A program made the position numbers and the translations under genes. A stretch of DNA of 18,170 bases from positions 1 through 18,170 of the forward strand of contig CAKAQU010000023.1 in the NCBI GenBank assembly GCA_916720335.1, in the 5' to 3' direction. This DNA is from an uncultured Moraxella sp. GTDB lineage: Bacteria; Pseudomonadota; Gammaproteobacteria; Pseudomonadales; Moraxellaceae. This document shows, in pieces, positions 1 through 7,806 of the stretch; position 1 is the stretch's first letter, and every line of letters starts with the position of its first letter. The notes below the pieces were generated by a model that saw nothing but the letters and a program-made list of their open reading frames with translations, had not been told where the DNA came from and did not search any database.

Positions 1-1
1 G

Positions 2-265
2 GAGACTTTCAAAAAGCTACCAGATGTAATTGATCATAACCTTGAAAATCAAGTGGTCATTTCATCGGCTAAAGTATCAGAGTTTTATCCGGATATTAAA
101 GAGCTGAAAGAAGCATTGCCTACAGTTGTATTATGTGAGTTTGACTTTGAAAAAATTCAAAAGCACATAGATTTTTCAGGCAACACAGTATTCTTGTCCA
201 ATACCATTATCAATAATTTGCTGTTGGACATCCATATTACTGATTCGGACATTAATCTGAACTAA
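2..265 (+). CDS. C-terminal part of an unrecognised gene of the capsule region (5' end outside window)
   Basis: The frame is open from base 2 to the TAA at 263-265, and a GTG at 53 lies inside it. The in-frame codons before that GTG (reading ETFKKLPDVIDHNLENQ) look like ordinary protein, so the gene probably starts left of the window and only about 87 residues are visible. The tail is AT-rich, acidic and hydrophilic with alternating hydrophobic stretches. I see no signal peptide, membrane span or recognisable catalytic motif. It lies just upstream of, and co-directional with, an acyltransferase gene and near a capsule polymerase, so a part in capsule biosynthesis is plausible. That is inference from neighbours only. 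A long hairpin with a T-run follows its stop codon. Confidence 0.6.
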   Translation, partial: ETFKKLPDVIDHNLENQVVISSAKVSEFYPDIKELKEALPTVVLCEFDFEKIQKHIDFSGNTVFLSNTIINNLLLDIHITDSDINLN

Positions 266-274
266 ATGTGAAGT

Positions 275-313
275 AAATAGACAGTAAATTTAAAATTTAC
301 TGTCTATTTTTTT
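275..313 (+). terminator. Rho-independent terminator after the left-edge gene
   Basis: A perfect 17-base inverted repeat (arms 275-291 and 293-309, core GACAGTAAATTT and its complement) has a nearly absent spacer and is followed by a T-run through 313. It starts 10 bases after the stop codon of the left-edge gene. The stem is AT-rich but long, so termination is likely. The next gene starts only 38 bases further on and I see no convincing promoter in that gap, so some read-through may be needed to express it. Confidence 0.75.
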
Positions 314-350
314 AATATTTGAACCATATTTATCATGTTTGGGGAATGTA

Positions 351-608
351 ATGGTAGATAAAACGACTGAAGAATTTCAGCAAGAAATTCTTAAAAATAT
401 CAAATTAAAAAATACGTCTGTTGATATTTATTATCAGCAGAATGTGTACTGCAATTTCAAATCTGACCGTGAAGCACCATTTTCTGTCAGCTTAAATTTG
501 GATTGGCAGAAGATTTTCCTGTTTTATCGTAATAAAAGTGAGATAGATAATATCGGAGAAATGTTTCCAAACTTCAGTTTATCTAAGCAGGATGGGGATA
601 ATGTATAA
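351..608 (+). pseudogene. N-terminal fragment of the interrupted acyltransferase gene
   Basis: ATG 351 is preceded by a good ribosome binding site (GGGGA at 341-345), a better start than the in-frame TTG at 339. The 85-codon product ends at TAA 606-608. The same frame continues without another stop to 1403, and the codons directly after the TAA (YIYDVSALDFAQ) read as ordinary protein. I therefore interpret this as the first quarter of a roughly 350-residue protein, split by one nonsense codon, rather than a separate small gene. The fragment is rich in charged and aromatic residues, has no signal peptide and I recognise no domain. In the intact protein it would precede the beta-helix acyltransferase domain. 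Alternatives are a true small gene, stop-codon read-through, or a sequencing error. Confidence 0.55.
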
Positions 609-629
609 TACATTTATGATGTCAGTGCT

Positions 630-1403
630 TTGGATTTTGCCCAAACCTGTGCGGTCTTTATCAAATTGGCCGAACGTGCCGAACAATATTTTTCTGAACG
701 GCCAGTAGTTAACAGCCGCAAAAAAGAAGTGATGTCAGGTAATTATATTGATACATCCGGAAATAAAATTACTGCACCTGATAATCTGCGAAACTGTCAT
801 TTCCAATTTCTAGGAGGAGGTGGAAATGAAGTTGTTATCCACCCTAATGCAAACTTGCGTAATGTGTTTTTGGAATTTTTAGGTAAGGACAGCAAAGTCT
901 ATATTGGAGAAAATGTTTCTATGCAAGGCCAATGGTGTTTGGGAGTAGGCTGTACGATTAACATCGGCAGTAAAACTACCAGTACCAATCCGGTTTATAT
1001 TACTGTTGCCGAACATACAACCTTGTCCATTGGTGAAGATTGTATGTTTGCCACTAATAATCAAATCCGTACTGATGATGCACACCCGATTTATGATGTT
1101 CATACTGGCAAACGTTTAAATGTTTCTAAAGACGTTACCATTGGAGACAGAGTGTGGGTAGCCTATGGCGCAACAATTTGGGGTGGTACAAAGATTGGTA
1201 GCGGTAGTATTGTTGGTGCATTTTCAGTAGTGAAAAAACGTTTTCCTAATAACTGTGTTATTGCAGGTGTGCCGGCTAAAGTCATACGCAAAGATGTATT
1301 TTGGGAACGCAATAATGTTTTATACACAGATATAGATGAAGGTAAGGATTTGGCAGAAATGAATCATGTTACCTATATCAATTCAACAGTAGAACTTGAT
1401 TAG
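630..1403 (+). CDS. Left-handed beta-helix (hexapeptide-repeat) acyltransferase, probable capsule O-acetyltransferase; 5' part cut off by an upstream in-frame stop
   Basis: This is the catalytic part of the gene whose frame opens at 351. Hexapeptide-type repeats run through most of it (NEVVIHPNANLRNV, SKVYIGENVSM, CTINIGSKT, TLSIGEDC, DVTIGDRVWVAYGATIWGG, TKIGSGSIVGAFSVV), followed by the family-typical end IAGVPAKVIRKD. The His in the DDAHPIYD motif (codon 1083-1085) is the likely catalytic base. Proteins of this family move acetyl or other acyl groups from CoA to sugars, and in capsule loci they commonly O-acetylate the polymer in the cytoplasm. The TTG at 630 has no clear ribosome binding site. 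If this half is translated alone, ATG 732, after a purine-rich stretch, is the better start and keeps the whole beta-helix. It converges on the polymerase gene across a DUS-built terminator. The substrate cannot be read from sequence. Confidence 0.72.
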   Translation: MDFAQTCAVFIKLAERAEQYFSERPVVNSRKKEVMSGNYIDTSGNKITAPDNLRNCHFQFLGGGGNEVVIHPNANLRNVFLEFLGKDSKVYIGENVSMQGQWCLGVGCTINIGSKTTSTNPVYITVAEHTTLSIGEDCMFATNNQIRTDDAHPIYDVHTGKRLNVSKDVTIGDRVWVAYGATIWGGTKIGSGSIVGAFSVVKKRFPNNCVIAGVPAKVIRKDVFWERNNVLYTDIDEGKDLAEMNHVTYINSTVELD

Positions 1404-1416
1404 TGCATCTAATAGT

Positions 1417-1459
1417 AAAGGCCGTCTGAAAACATAAAAGTTTTCAGACGGCCTTTTTT
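1417..1459 (+). terminator. Terminator built from two inverted Neisseria DNA uptake sequences
   Basis: A perfect 17-base stem (1417-1433 and 1440-1456) with a 6-base loop is followed by T1454-T1459. Each arm contains a full 12-base AGGCCGTCTGAA: 1419-1430 on + and 1443-1454 on -. This is the AG variant of the Neisseria DNA uptake sequence. Paired inverted DUS used as terminators are a hallmark of Neisseria genomes. It sits between convergent genes (stops at 1403 and 1475) and mainly serves the rightward gene; the leftward gene reads into only a short T-run. Confidence 0.93.
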
Positions 1460-1474
1460 AAGATAAGACAGAGA

Positions 1475-4400
1475 TTACTCTAAACAAGCCAATTGTTTTT
1501 TCAGACACTCAGCCTGTAATACCTTGTCACCTTTAGCTTCGGCTATTTCAGCTGCCAGTTTCCAATATGCTGCTGTATCTTGTAGAGAGAGACTGTCAAA
1601 ATAACGTTGTGCTGCCTGATGATTTTTCAGACGGCATAAAGCAGTTGTATAAAGATACATCGTTTCCGGTGAGGTTTGTGCAAAATCAGCCAATATTTTG
1701 GTTACAGACTCCCAATCTTGGTTTTGGGCAAGTTTTTCAGCTTCATACAAGGCCAAAGACGGATTCTCAGGATATTTTTGGCGCAGTTGAGCCAATAGAT
1801 ATCCTTCGCCGTCAGTGTTGCCGGTAGCATACATTTTTTTCAGATAATCGACTGTTAAATCTTCAGGAATTAAGAGCAGATTTTCTTCAAAGGCACGGTT
1901 AAGCTGGGTAAATAGTTTTTCAGAATCACCGCGTAATTTTGCCAGTCTTGCAATGGCGATACGGCAACTTGGATCATTCTGAGTATGGTTTTCAAAAGAA
2001 ACTAAATACTGATGCGCGCCTTGTAAGTTACCAAGTTTCATGCAGAGGTAAGAAGCCAATAGCTCGGGTTTGAGATAGCCTTTTTCGCGATCGCCCAAGC
2101 TATCAATATACGTTTTCAGTAAGGCTAATGCTACAAAATAATTCTGCTCCGATAGCTTTTGTGCTACGGTCAACAAAGGTTGATATGAGTCGGGTAAGTC
2201 TGTACCTATCCGGGCAAACAGTTTTTCAGACGGCCTTTTTGCTTGGTGAAACGAGGCTGCAAGTAATGCGACAATTAAATCATTTTGCGTTCCTATATGC
2301 TCGTTTTCAGCAAAAAATTCCGCCCCTTTAACGGCATTACCGATATATAAGTTCATTTTCGCATGCCAGTAGCCTGCGGTATCGGGATAATTAGGTAACA
2401 GGTTTTGCAAAGTATCAAACTGTTTGCTCTCAAATAAAGCGTTCAGATAACGATGGCGATAATCAGCTGTTTCTTCCGCATTCAGACGGCCTGTATCAAG
2501 CAGAGTTTGGATACGGGTTGCTGCCAAGTCCCATGCATGAAGTTTCTCAGCTTGGGTAATCATATTCTGAATAATAGGCAGATTATCTGTAGTGTCAGGT
2601 TGGTCAAGTGCTGTAATAGACTGATAGACACGCTCACAATTATTCGAATCCCTAAATTGGAATGTTTTGTCGATACGTTTTTGATATAAATCAGGTACTT
2701 TAGCTTGATTGTCTACCAGGTCTTTTAATGCTGCCAGAAGTTCTGTTTCATTATAAGCAACTGCACCAAAACCATCTCGGTTATAGTCAAAATAACCTTT
2801 TTGATAGGTGTGGTTTCCACTGGAGAATACTTCATCATAATCAAATTGATAATATAAAATAGCTTTATTCAGATAGGCTACATCAAATGCAACAGATGAA
2901 TAGTCTGTAATCAAGATACTAGTATTTTGGAAAACCGATTGAATGTTACCTTCTGAATAGCTATAGATTTTAATAAAGTTAGGCACAGTGAACTCATCCA
3001 TGTATTCCTGAATACTTGGATGTGGTGCAAAGACGATTTGATAACCTTGATCATTCAGTTCTTTTAATATGGCGTGATTCATGAAACTATGCCAATGTTT
3101 GGCATAGTTAGTTTTCATGAAATCAGGGTTTCTTGTTCGTTCTGTACCTGAGATATATGTACCTACAATGGAGCTACGCCATGTTGGCATGATTAAAATC
3201 TGTTTAGATTCGGTATTGTTATTGATGAGTAAACGGTCATAACGAGGGAAACCTGTCAGTTTAACTTCTTTTTTACCAAATTTATAAGCAGTCGTATTGT
3301 CCACAATAGAATGGTATTCTGGATTTGTCGCTGTAACGAAACAAGCAATTTTTTTGGTATTTAACCAACCTGATAAATCATCTTTCGTAATGCCATGTTG
3401 TAAAAAGACGTAGTCTTTATCTAATAGGGAATTATCTTTGAAATAATGTGTGATATATCCATCAACATGACTACTGATGATTTTTGCGCAGTCTTTTAAT
3501 TTACTCTCAAATGCAGATGAGCCAAATTCAAGCAAATTAAACCCATCTTGTTCGAGCCTTTTCCAATCAGAGGAGGTTTTTTTCAAGGCAAAATAAATAT
3601 CTTGTTCTGGATGATTTTCACTAATATAACGATATAAGTGTTCTGCATTATCATCGGCCTGATTGTCCCTATCCATTAAAATCCAGTCATTCGATTTAAC
3701 TGTGGATTTTTGTTTGAATGAAGTGAATACTGTTTCGATTGGTAGTTTGTCAAATTGTTTTCCTGAGAATGTTAATTTGGCTCTTTTACCGGCTAAAAAA
3801 AGTTCTAAATCGCCCATGTCGTGACAAGGAAGCCATGTGCGGTATTCTTTAGTGTATAAATTACCTAGAAAGTCATAGACAACTTCTTTTTGGTATTTAG
3901 GGAATATTTCCTTACCATTGATTATCCATTGCTCAACAATTGGGAAATTTGAAAAATATTTCACCAAAATTTGTTTCTTTTTCAAATCAAAATCTTCAAC
4001 ATAAGCAATTTGATTCTTAGGTGTCGTATTTTTAAATAAACCGAGCAGAGCTACTTTTTGGAAAAACCATGTCCCTGCTAAATTAAAGCGAAGAATTGTT
4101 GCTTCATCAATATATGAGAACATTTCATGTAATAAGGCAACGAAATGTTTTTTTTGCTCTTCATTTAGGTGTGACAATGCTGCAGGTTTGTTTACGATAC
4201 GGCCAAAATACCAAATGATATGGTATAGGACGATTCTTTGAATATGCTCAGGGACTTCTCCAAATTTCATTTTGGCTGTTTTTAAAATTTCAATACAGCC
4301 TTTTTCAATTACCCTAGAAAATAGTAATGGATTGTTCCATGCTCCATCTAACGTAGACGAACCATCAGAACGTTTTCGATAAAAATAACTGATTTTTGAC

Positions 4401-5206
4401 AGAAAAGCAGCATTAGTTGAGGCATCAGTATTTAGAATATAATCAGTAACAAATTTTGCATCTTCAAAGCTAGGTTTCATTGCCTCATCAAAATAAATAT
4501 GTGCATTACGGATATTATCAATTTTGAAAAAAGCAGTACTTGCAGATAATTGTAGGTGATCTTTTAGATTAGATAATGGAAGGACAACATCCCCTTTAGC
4601 AAAACGATATTTTAAGGGGTGTGTATCTTTCACCATGTCTTTATCTTCAAAATAGAAGACTAATGGGCAACCTACTATGCTAATGTTGGCATTATTACTT
4701 AAGAAGTTATCTGTTTTGTAGAAGTAATCAGAAGAAACAAAATCATCTGGATCTATGAATGTTACCCATTCAGTTTCAACATGTTGTAAACCCAGATTGC
4801 GTGCCGAGGCCTGACCACCATTTTCTTTGTAAAAATAATGGATATTTTGGGGAAACTTGGCTTGCCATCGTTTGATGATTTCTGCCGAATGGTCGGTTGA
4901 TCCATCATCTACTAGAATGATTTGAATGTGTTTTTTGAAATTCAAGCTTTGTTTGACGATACTGTCAAAGTATTCATCAAGGTATTTTTCGACGTTATAA
5001 ACGGCTGAAACGATTGTAAATTGATTATTACCTTCGTATTTTAAGGGAAGGTATTTTTTTATCTGCTCTTTACGTTTATAATAGGAATCCTTAAAAAAAG
5101 CTTCTGGATCTCTTTTAAGTTTGTTTAAACGTCTTTGGAGGGTTATTTTATCCCTAACTGGCAATTTTTCAACTAATTTCTTTTCAATATCATCTAACAA
5201 CTTCAT
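1475..5206 (-). CDS. Bifunctional capsule polymerase: GT2 glycosyltransferase + TagF-like polyol-phosphate transferase + TPR region
   Basis: This 1243-residue cytoplasmic enzyme is predicted to polymerise a sugar/polyol-phosphate capsule. Residues 30-41 (LKRDPEAFFKDS) match a motif found at the start of Gram-negative capsule polymerases such as meningococcal CsaB. Residues 63-270 form a GT2 domain (VSAVYNVEKYL, LVDDGSTD at 98-105, GGQASARN, acidic DPDD at 152-155). Residues about 450-850 match the CDP-glycerol glycerophosphotransferase (TagF) family: LQHGI with His604, PTWR, APHPS with His729, TDYSS at 767-771. From about 880 to the end it is helical and TPR-like. The domain set matches polymerases of Actinobacillus pleuropneumoniae and meningococcal serogroups H and Z. 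The start has a strong AAGGGA site, 30 bases after ctrD in the same operon. Three Neisseria DUS lie in the TPR-coding part only. Donor sugar and polyol are unknown; CDP-polyol synthesis genes are not in the window. Confidence 0.88.
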   Translation of the reverse strand: MKLLDDIEKKLVEKLPVRDKITLQRRLNKLKRDPEAFFKDSYYKRKEQIKKYLPLKYEGNNQFTIVSAVYNVEKYLDEYFDSIVKQSLNFKKHIQIILVDDGSTDHSAEIIKRWQAKFPQNIHYFYKENGGQASARNLGLQHVETEWVTFIDPDDFVSSDYFYKTDNFLSNNANISIVGCPLVFYFEDKDMVKDTHPLKYRFAKGDVVLPLSNLKDHLQLSASTAFFKIDNIRNAHIYFDEAMKPSFEDAKFVTDYILNTDASTNAAFLSKISYFYRKRSDGSSTLDGAWNNPLLFSRVIEKGCIEILKTAKMKFGEVPEHIQRIVLYHIIWYFGRIVNKPAALSHLNEEQKKHFVALLHEMFSYIDEATILRFNLAGTWFFQKVALLGLFKNTTPKNQIAYVEDFDLKKKQILVKYFSNFPIVEQWIINGKEIFPKYQKEVVYDFLGNLYTKEYRTWLPCHDMGDLELFLAGKRAKLTFSGKQFDKLPIETVFTSFKQKSTVKSNDWILMDRDNQADDNAEHLYRYISENHPEQDIYFALKKTSSDWKRLEQDGFNLLEFGSSAFESKLKDCAKIISSHVDGYITHYFKDNSLLDKDYVFLQHGITKDDLSGWLNTKKIACFVTATNPEYHSIVDNTTAYKFGKKEVKLTGFPRYDRLLINNNTESKQILIMPTWRSSIVGTYISGTERTRNPDFMKTNYAKHWHSFMNHAILKELNDQGYQIVFAPHPSIQEYMDEFTVPNFIKIYSYSEGNIQSVFQNTSILITDYSSVAFDVAYLNKAILYYQFDYDEVFSSGNHTYQKGYFDYNRDGFGAVAYNETELLAALKDLVDNQAKVPDLYQKRIDKTFQFRDSNNCERVYQSITALDQPDTTDNLPIIQNMITQAEKLHAWDLAATRIQTLLDTGRLNAEETADYRHRYLNALFESKQFDTLQNLLPNYPDTAGYWHAKMNLYIGNAVKGAEFFAENEHIGTQNDLIVALLAASFHQAKRPSEKLFARIGTDLPDSYQPLLTVAQKLSEQNYFVALALLKTYIDSLGDREKGYLKPELLASYLCMKLGNLQGAHQYLVSFENHTQNDPSCRIAIARLAKLRGDSEKLFTQLNRAFEENLLLIPEDLTVDYLKKMYATGNTDGEGYLLAQLRQKYPENPSLALYEAEKLAQNQDWESVTKILADFAQTSPETMYLYTTALCRLKNHQAAQRYFDSLSLQDTAAYWKLAAEIAEAKGDKVLQAECLKKQLACLE
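1626..1637 (-). repeat. Neisseria DNA uptake sequence, AT variant, inside the polymerase gene
   Basis: The minus strand reads ATGCCGTCTGAA, the exact 12-base DUS of meningococcus and gonococcus. It encodes C1191-R-L-K of the polymerase TPR tail. It is the only AT variant among the five copies in the window; the other four are AG. Confidence 0.92.
2225..2236 (-). repeat. Neisseria DNA uptake sequence, AG variant, inside the polymerase gene
   Basis: The minus strand reads AGGCCGTCTGAA exactly. It encodes R991-P-S-E, in a different codon phase from the other two in-gene copies. The repeat is therefore conserved as DNA and is not a by-product of repeated protein sequence. Confidence 0.92.
2481..2492 (-). 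repeat. Neisseria DNA uptake sequence, AG variant, inside the polymerase gene
   Basis: The minus strand reads AGGCCGTCTGAA exactly, encoding G906-R-L-N near the start of the TPR region. It is the rightmost DUS found; none was seen from here to 18170. Confidence 0.92.
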
Positions 5207-5236
5207 AAGTTCCCTTAATGCTCGATGCCAAGTTAC

Positions 5237-5884
5237 CTAGAGCATCTTATACACCTCAAAAGCCTCATCCATATTCTCATAAACAGTCATTTCACCTGCT
5301 TTTAAAATAGCAGCCTTATCACAATACTGTTTAACAATATTTAGCTCATGGGATACCAAAATCATGGATTTATGAGCCCGTTTTTCAAATAATTCTATTT
5401 GGCATTTTTGTTTAAAACTGGCATCGCCCACAGAAATCACTTCATCAATCAAATAACAATCAAAATCTACTGCCATAGAAATCGCAAAAGCAAGTCTTGC
5501 TTTCATACCTGATGAATAAACCTTTACAGGTTCATACAAATATTTACCAAGCTCAGCAAAAGACTCTACCATCATCATTGCTTCATGATAATCTTTATTA
5601 TAGATGCGACACACGAAACGTACATTATCCACACCTGTTAGACTGCCTTGAAATGCCCCACTAAACGCCAAAGGCCAAGATATGCTCATATTTTTGGTTA
5701 TCTTGCCTGATGTTGGTTTTTCTGCGCCACCTAAAACCCGAACCAATGTTGACTTACCTGCACCATTTCGTCCAAGTATGCCAATTTTTTCACCCTTTTG
5801 TAAGGTAAAATTAATATCCTTAAGAACCTCTCTTTTGCCCTTACCAAAAGGATATGCTTTAGTCACATGCTCTAGCCGTATCAT
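5237..5884 (-). CDS. ctrD: Capsule export ABC transporter ATPase CtrD (KpsT/BexA family)
   Basis: This 215-residue protein is the cytoplasmic ATPase that powers export of the lipid-linked capsule polymer through the CtrC permease. Walker A is GRNGAGKST at residues 38-46, the signature SSGMK is at 124-128, Walker B CYLIDE is at 143-148 and the switch histidine is His179 (VSHE). Length and the short single-domain form match KpsT/BexA/CtrD. The start ATG is one base after the ctrC stop codon, so translation is coupled. It ends 30 bases before the polymerase start. A Wzt-type O-antigen ATPase would carry a C-terminal carbohydrate-binding domain, which is absent here. Confidence 0.95.
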   Translation of the reverse strand: MIRLEHVTKAYPFGKGKREVLKDINFTLQKGEKIGILGRNGAGKSTLVRVLGGAEKPTSGKITKNMSISWPLAFSGAFQGSLTGVDNVRFVCRIYNKDYHEAMMMVESFAELGKYLYEPVKVYSSGMKARLAFAISMAVDFDCYLIDEVISVGDASFKQKCQIELFEKRAHKSMILVSHELNIVKQYCDKAAILKAGEMTVYENMDEAFEVYKML

Positions 5885-5885
5885 A

Positions 5886-6686
5886 TCATTCCAGATTGTC
5901 TTCTACATAGCGTAATAACGTCAATCCTACAAAAGATAACATTAGATTACACTCTACAATATAGCCAATATTTTCATAAGTAGGAATTACATCACCATAA
6001 TAACCATGACGAATCATTTCAGTAAAATGCACCATTGGAATATATAAAATATATTCACGTGCAATATTGGGCAACCAATGTACAAAAAAAGCCACACCAG
6101 AAATTGGAAAAATAATAATTGTGGTCGCGCCCCAAAAACGGTTAAATACTTCAGACATCTCACAAAGACAGCCCATTACAAAAGAAAATCCAACAGTAAA
6201 CCAAATCAATAGCAGCCCACCAAATACCATATATAAAAAATCATCAGGTAGTGGCATCAAATCAAAAAAATAAAAAACTGCTGACAAAACCAAAAAGGAA
6301 ACCAAAGAACCAAAAACTTCTAAAAAAATTCTAGCTAAATACACATCAATCACCGTCACATTACGATGATACAAAAGCCCTGTATTAGCACTAATTGCTT
6401 TGGTTACTCGCCCTACGCTATTTCGCCAACACAAAACAATAGAGTACCCAATTACGGCAAATGGCACAATTGGTAATGCTCCACTTTGATGCATATCTCG
6501 AGTAGCATTCCAAAATAAAGCAATCACTGAAGTAAAAATCATTGGCTCAACAAATAGCCACGCAAAGCCAATATTATGCCGTCCATAACGCGTAATAATT
6601 TCACGCATTAATAAAGCATAAATTACACGCAACTGGATTTTAAACGAGTGATGAAAGCTTTTTATGGACGAAAGATAATTAGTCAT
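5886..6686 (-). CDS. ctrC: Capsule export ABC transporter permease CtrC (KpsM/BexB family)
   Basis: This 266-residue inner-membrane protein has about six hydrophobic spans. An N-terminal amphipathic stretch with LLMREIITRYGRHNIGFAWLFVEP is typical of ABC-2 type polysaccharide permeases. It forms the membrane channel that pairs with CtrD and hands polymer to CtrB and CtrA. The C-terminal segment around HFTEMIRHGYYGD is also conserved in KpsM/BexB proteins. The ATG at 6686 has an AGAGAG ribosome site inside the end of ctrB, and the two genes overlap by 8 bases, indicating coupled translation. Full length, with no sign of damage. Confidence 0.94.
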   Translation of the reverse strand: MTNYLSSIKSFHHSFKIQLRVIYALLMREIITRYGRHNIGFAWLFVEPMIFTSVIALFWNATRDMHQSGALPIVPFAVIGYSIVLCWRNSVGRVTKAISANTGLLYHRNVTVIDVYLARIFLEVFGSLVSFLVLSAVFYFFDLMPLPDDFLYMVFGGLLLIWFTVGFSFVMGCLCEMSEVFNRFWGATTIIIFPISGVAFFVHWLPNIAREYILYIPMVHFTEMIRHGYYGDVIPTYENIGYIVECNLMLSFVGLTLLRYVEDNLE

Positions 6687-7806
6687 TATGCTCTCTTACA
6701 CCTGCCACAAACAATCGCACCACACCCCAAAGTAAAAGTCCAAATACAAAACCGGATAATGTATCTTTAAAACGTTTAGGTTTGGTGGCCTCATCAGGTA
6801 GGGATGGCATTGCTAATCTTTCTAAATAAAGCTGCTTTTTATTAAAGTCATTTTTAGATTGCTCATAAGTTGCCATCGCTGAAGCAAGCTGTTTATCCGC
6901 CAGTTCCTTTTCTAATTGTAAACGTTGATACTCAACAGAACGATTACTAAAAGAAATATCAGAAGGCCCTGTTACTAACTTAGATTTATCAGCAATGCTT
7001 TTTTTTAGGCTTTTAATGCGGGTTTCCATTGCCTTAATCTGAGGGTTTTCTGGGGTAATTTCTCGAGCCTGAGTCAGCTGAGTTTCAGCCTGAATTAAAG
7101 CATCTTGCAATTTTGAAATTTCTTGTAATACAATCGCTGATTGCCCTTCTGGATTAAATACATCATTTTTTACTCGATATTTTGCCAAGGCTTCAGCGGC
7201 TTTTGCCGAGACTTCTTGAGCTTCTTGCACTTCTTTTTCAGATGCAACTAAAATATCATTTTTGGCATTATTATTAATGCGGTTAATGACCTCTTCGCTC
7301 ATTTTAAGCAATTCTTCATTGATATTTTGGGCATCTTTAGCGGTATAAGCTTCTATTTGCAAAGACGAAATGGACGATGCAGGGTCATACACAACTTTTA
7401 TTTTTTTATTAAAATATTCATAAAAATTTTCAAAAGTTGGTTCTTTAATTGTTCCAAAACGACTAACCACATCAACAGATTTGGCAGAATATTTTGTTTG
7501 GATATCCAATTTAGCTTTTAAGTTTTGGACTGCATCTCGTGATGATAAATAGTCTCTTACCAAATAGCTGTCATCAGATGATGCGTTAAAACCAATATTT
7601 TGTAGCACCATACCAATACCCGAAACTGAACGCTGATTTGGGCTTCGGATAACAAATTTAGATTCTGAAGTATAGACATCAGATGCAATAAAACCATAAT
7701 AAATTGCCAAAACAATCGTTGGTAATACCACAAACAGCCAAAACAGAGGGTCAAAATATTTAACAATACGGTTAATTTTAGGTTTTTTAACTGAACTTTC
7801 CATCAT
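6679..7806 (-). CDS. ctrB: Capsule export inner-membrane/periplasmic adaptor CtrB (KpsE/BexC family)
   Basis: This 375-residue polysaccharide co-polymerase-type protein links the ABC transporter to the outer-membrane CtrA channel. A membrane span lies at about residues 21-41 and a second near the C-terminus (about 352-368, LSGFVFGLLLWGVVRLFV). Between them lies a periplasmic part, VYTSESKFVIRSPNQ, followed by a long Glu/Lys/Gln/Ala-rich coiled coil at about 180-330. The order matches CtrB/BexC/KpsE. The start overlaps the ctrA stop as TAATG; ATG at 7806 or the next codon at 7803 could be used. It overlaps ctrC by 8 bases. Confidence 0.94.
   Translation of the reverse strand: MMESSVKKPKINRIVKYFDPLFWLFVVLPTIVLAIYYGFIASDVYTSESKFVIRSPNQRSVSGIGMVLQNIGFNASSDDSYLVRDYLSSRDAVQNLKAKLDIQTKYSAKSVDVVSRFGTIKEPTFENFYEYFNKKIKVVYDPASSISSLQIEAYTAKDAQNINEELLKMSEEVINRINNNAKNDILVASEKEVQEAQEVSAKAAEALAKYRVKNDVFNPEGQSAIVLQEISKLQDALIQAETQLTQAREITPENPQIKAMETRIKSLKKSIADKSKLVTGPSDISFSNRSVEYQRLQLEKELADKQLASAMATYEQSKNDFNKKQLYLERLAMPSLPDEATKPKRFKDTLSGFVFGLLLWGVVRLFVAGVREHND

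Noticed and set aside
53..265. A complete 70-residue gene starting at GTG 53
   Set aside because: The frame is open with protein-like codons to the left edge and there is no ribosome binding site; it is better read as the end of a larger gene.
879..1103. Minus-strand open frame opposite the acyltransferase
   Set aside because: The plus strand encodes clear hexapeptide repeats here; the reverse frame has no family features or ribosome site.
1419..2492. The repeated 12-mers as a CRISPR array or protein-repeat artefact
   Set aside because: Spacing is irregular, orientation varies and codon phases differ; the sequence is exactly the known Neisseria uptake motif.
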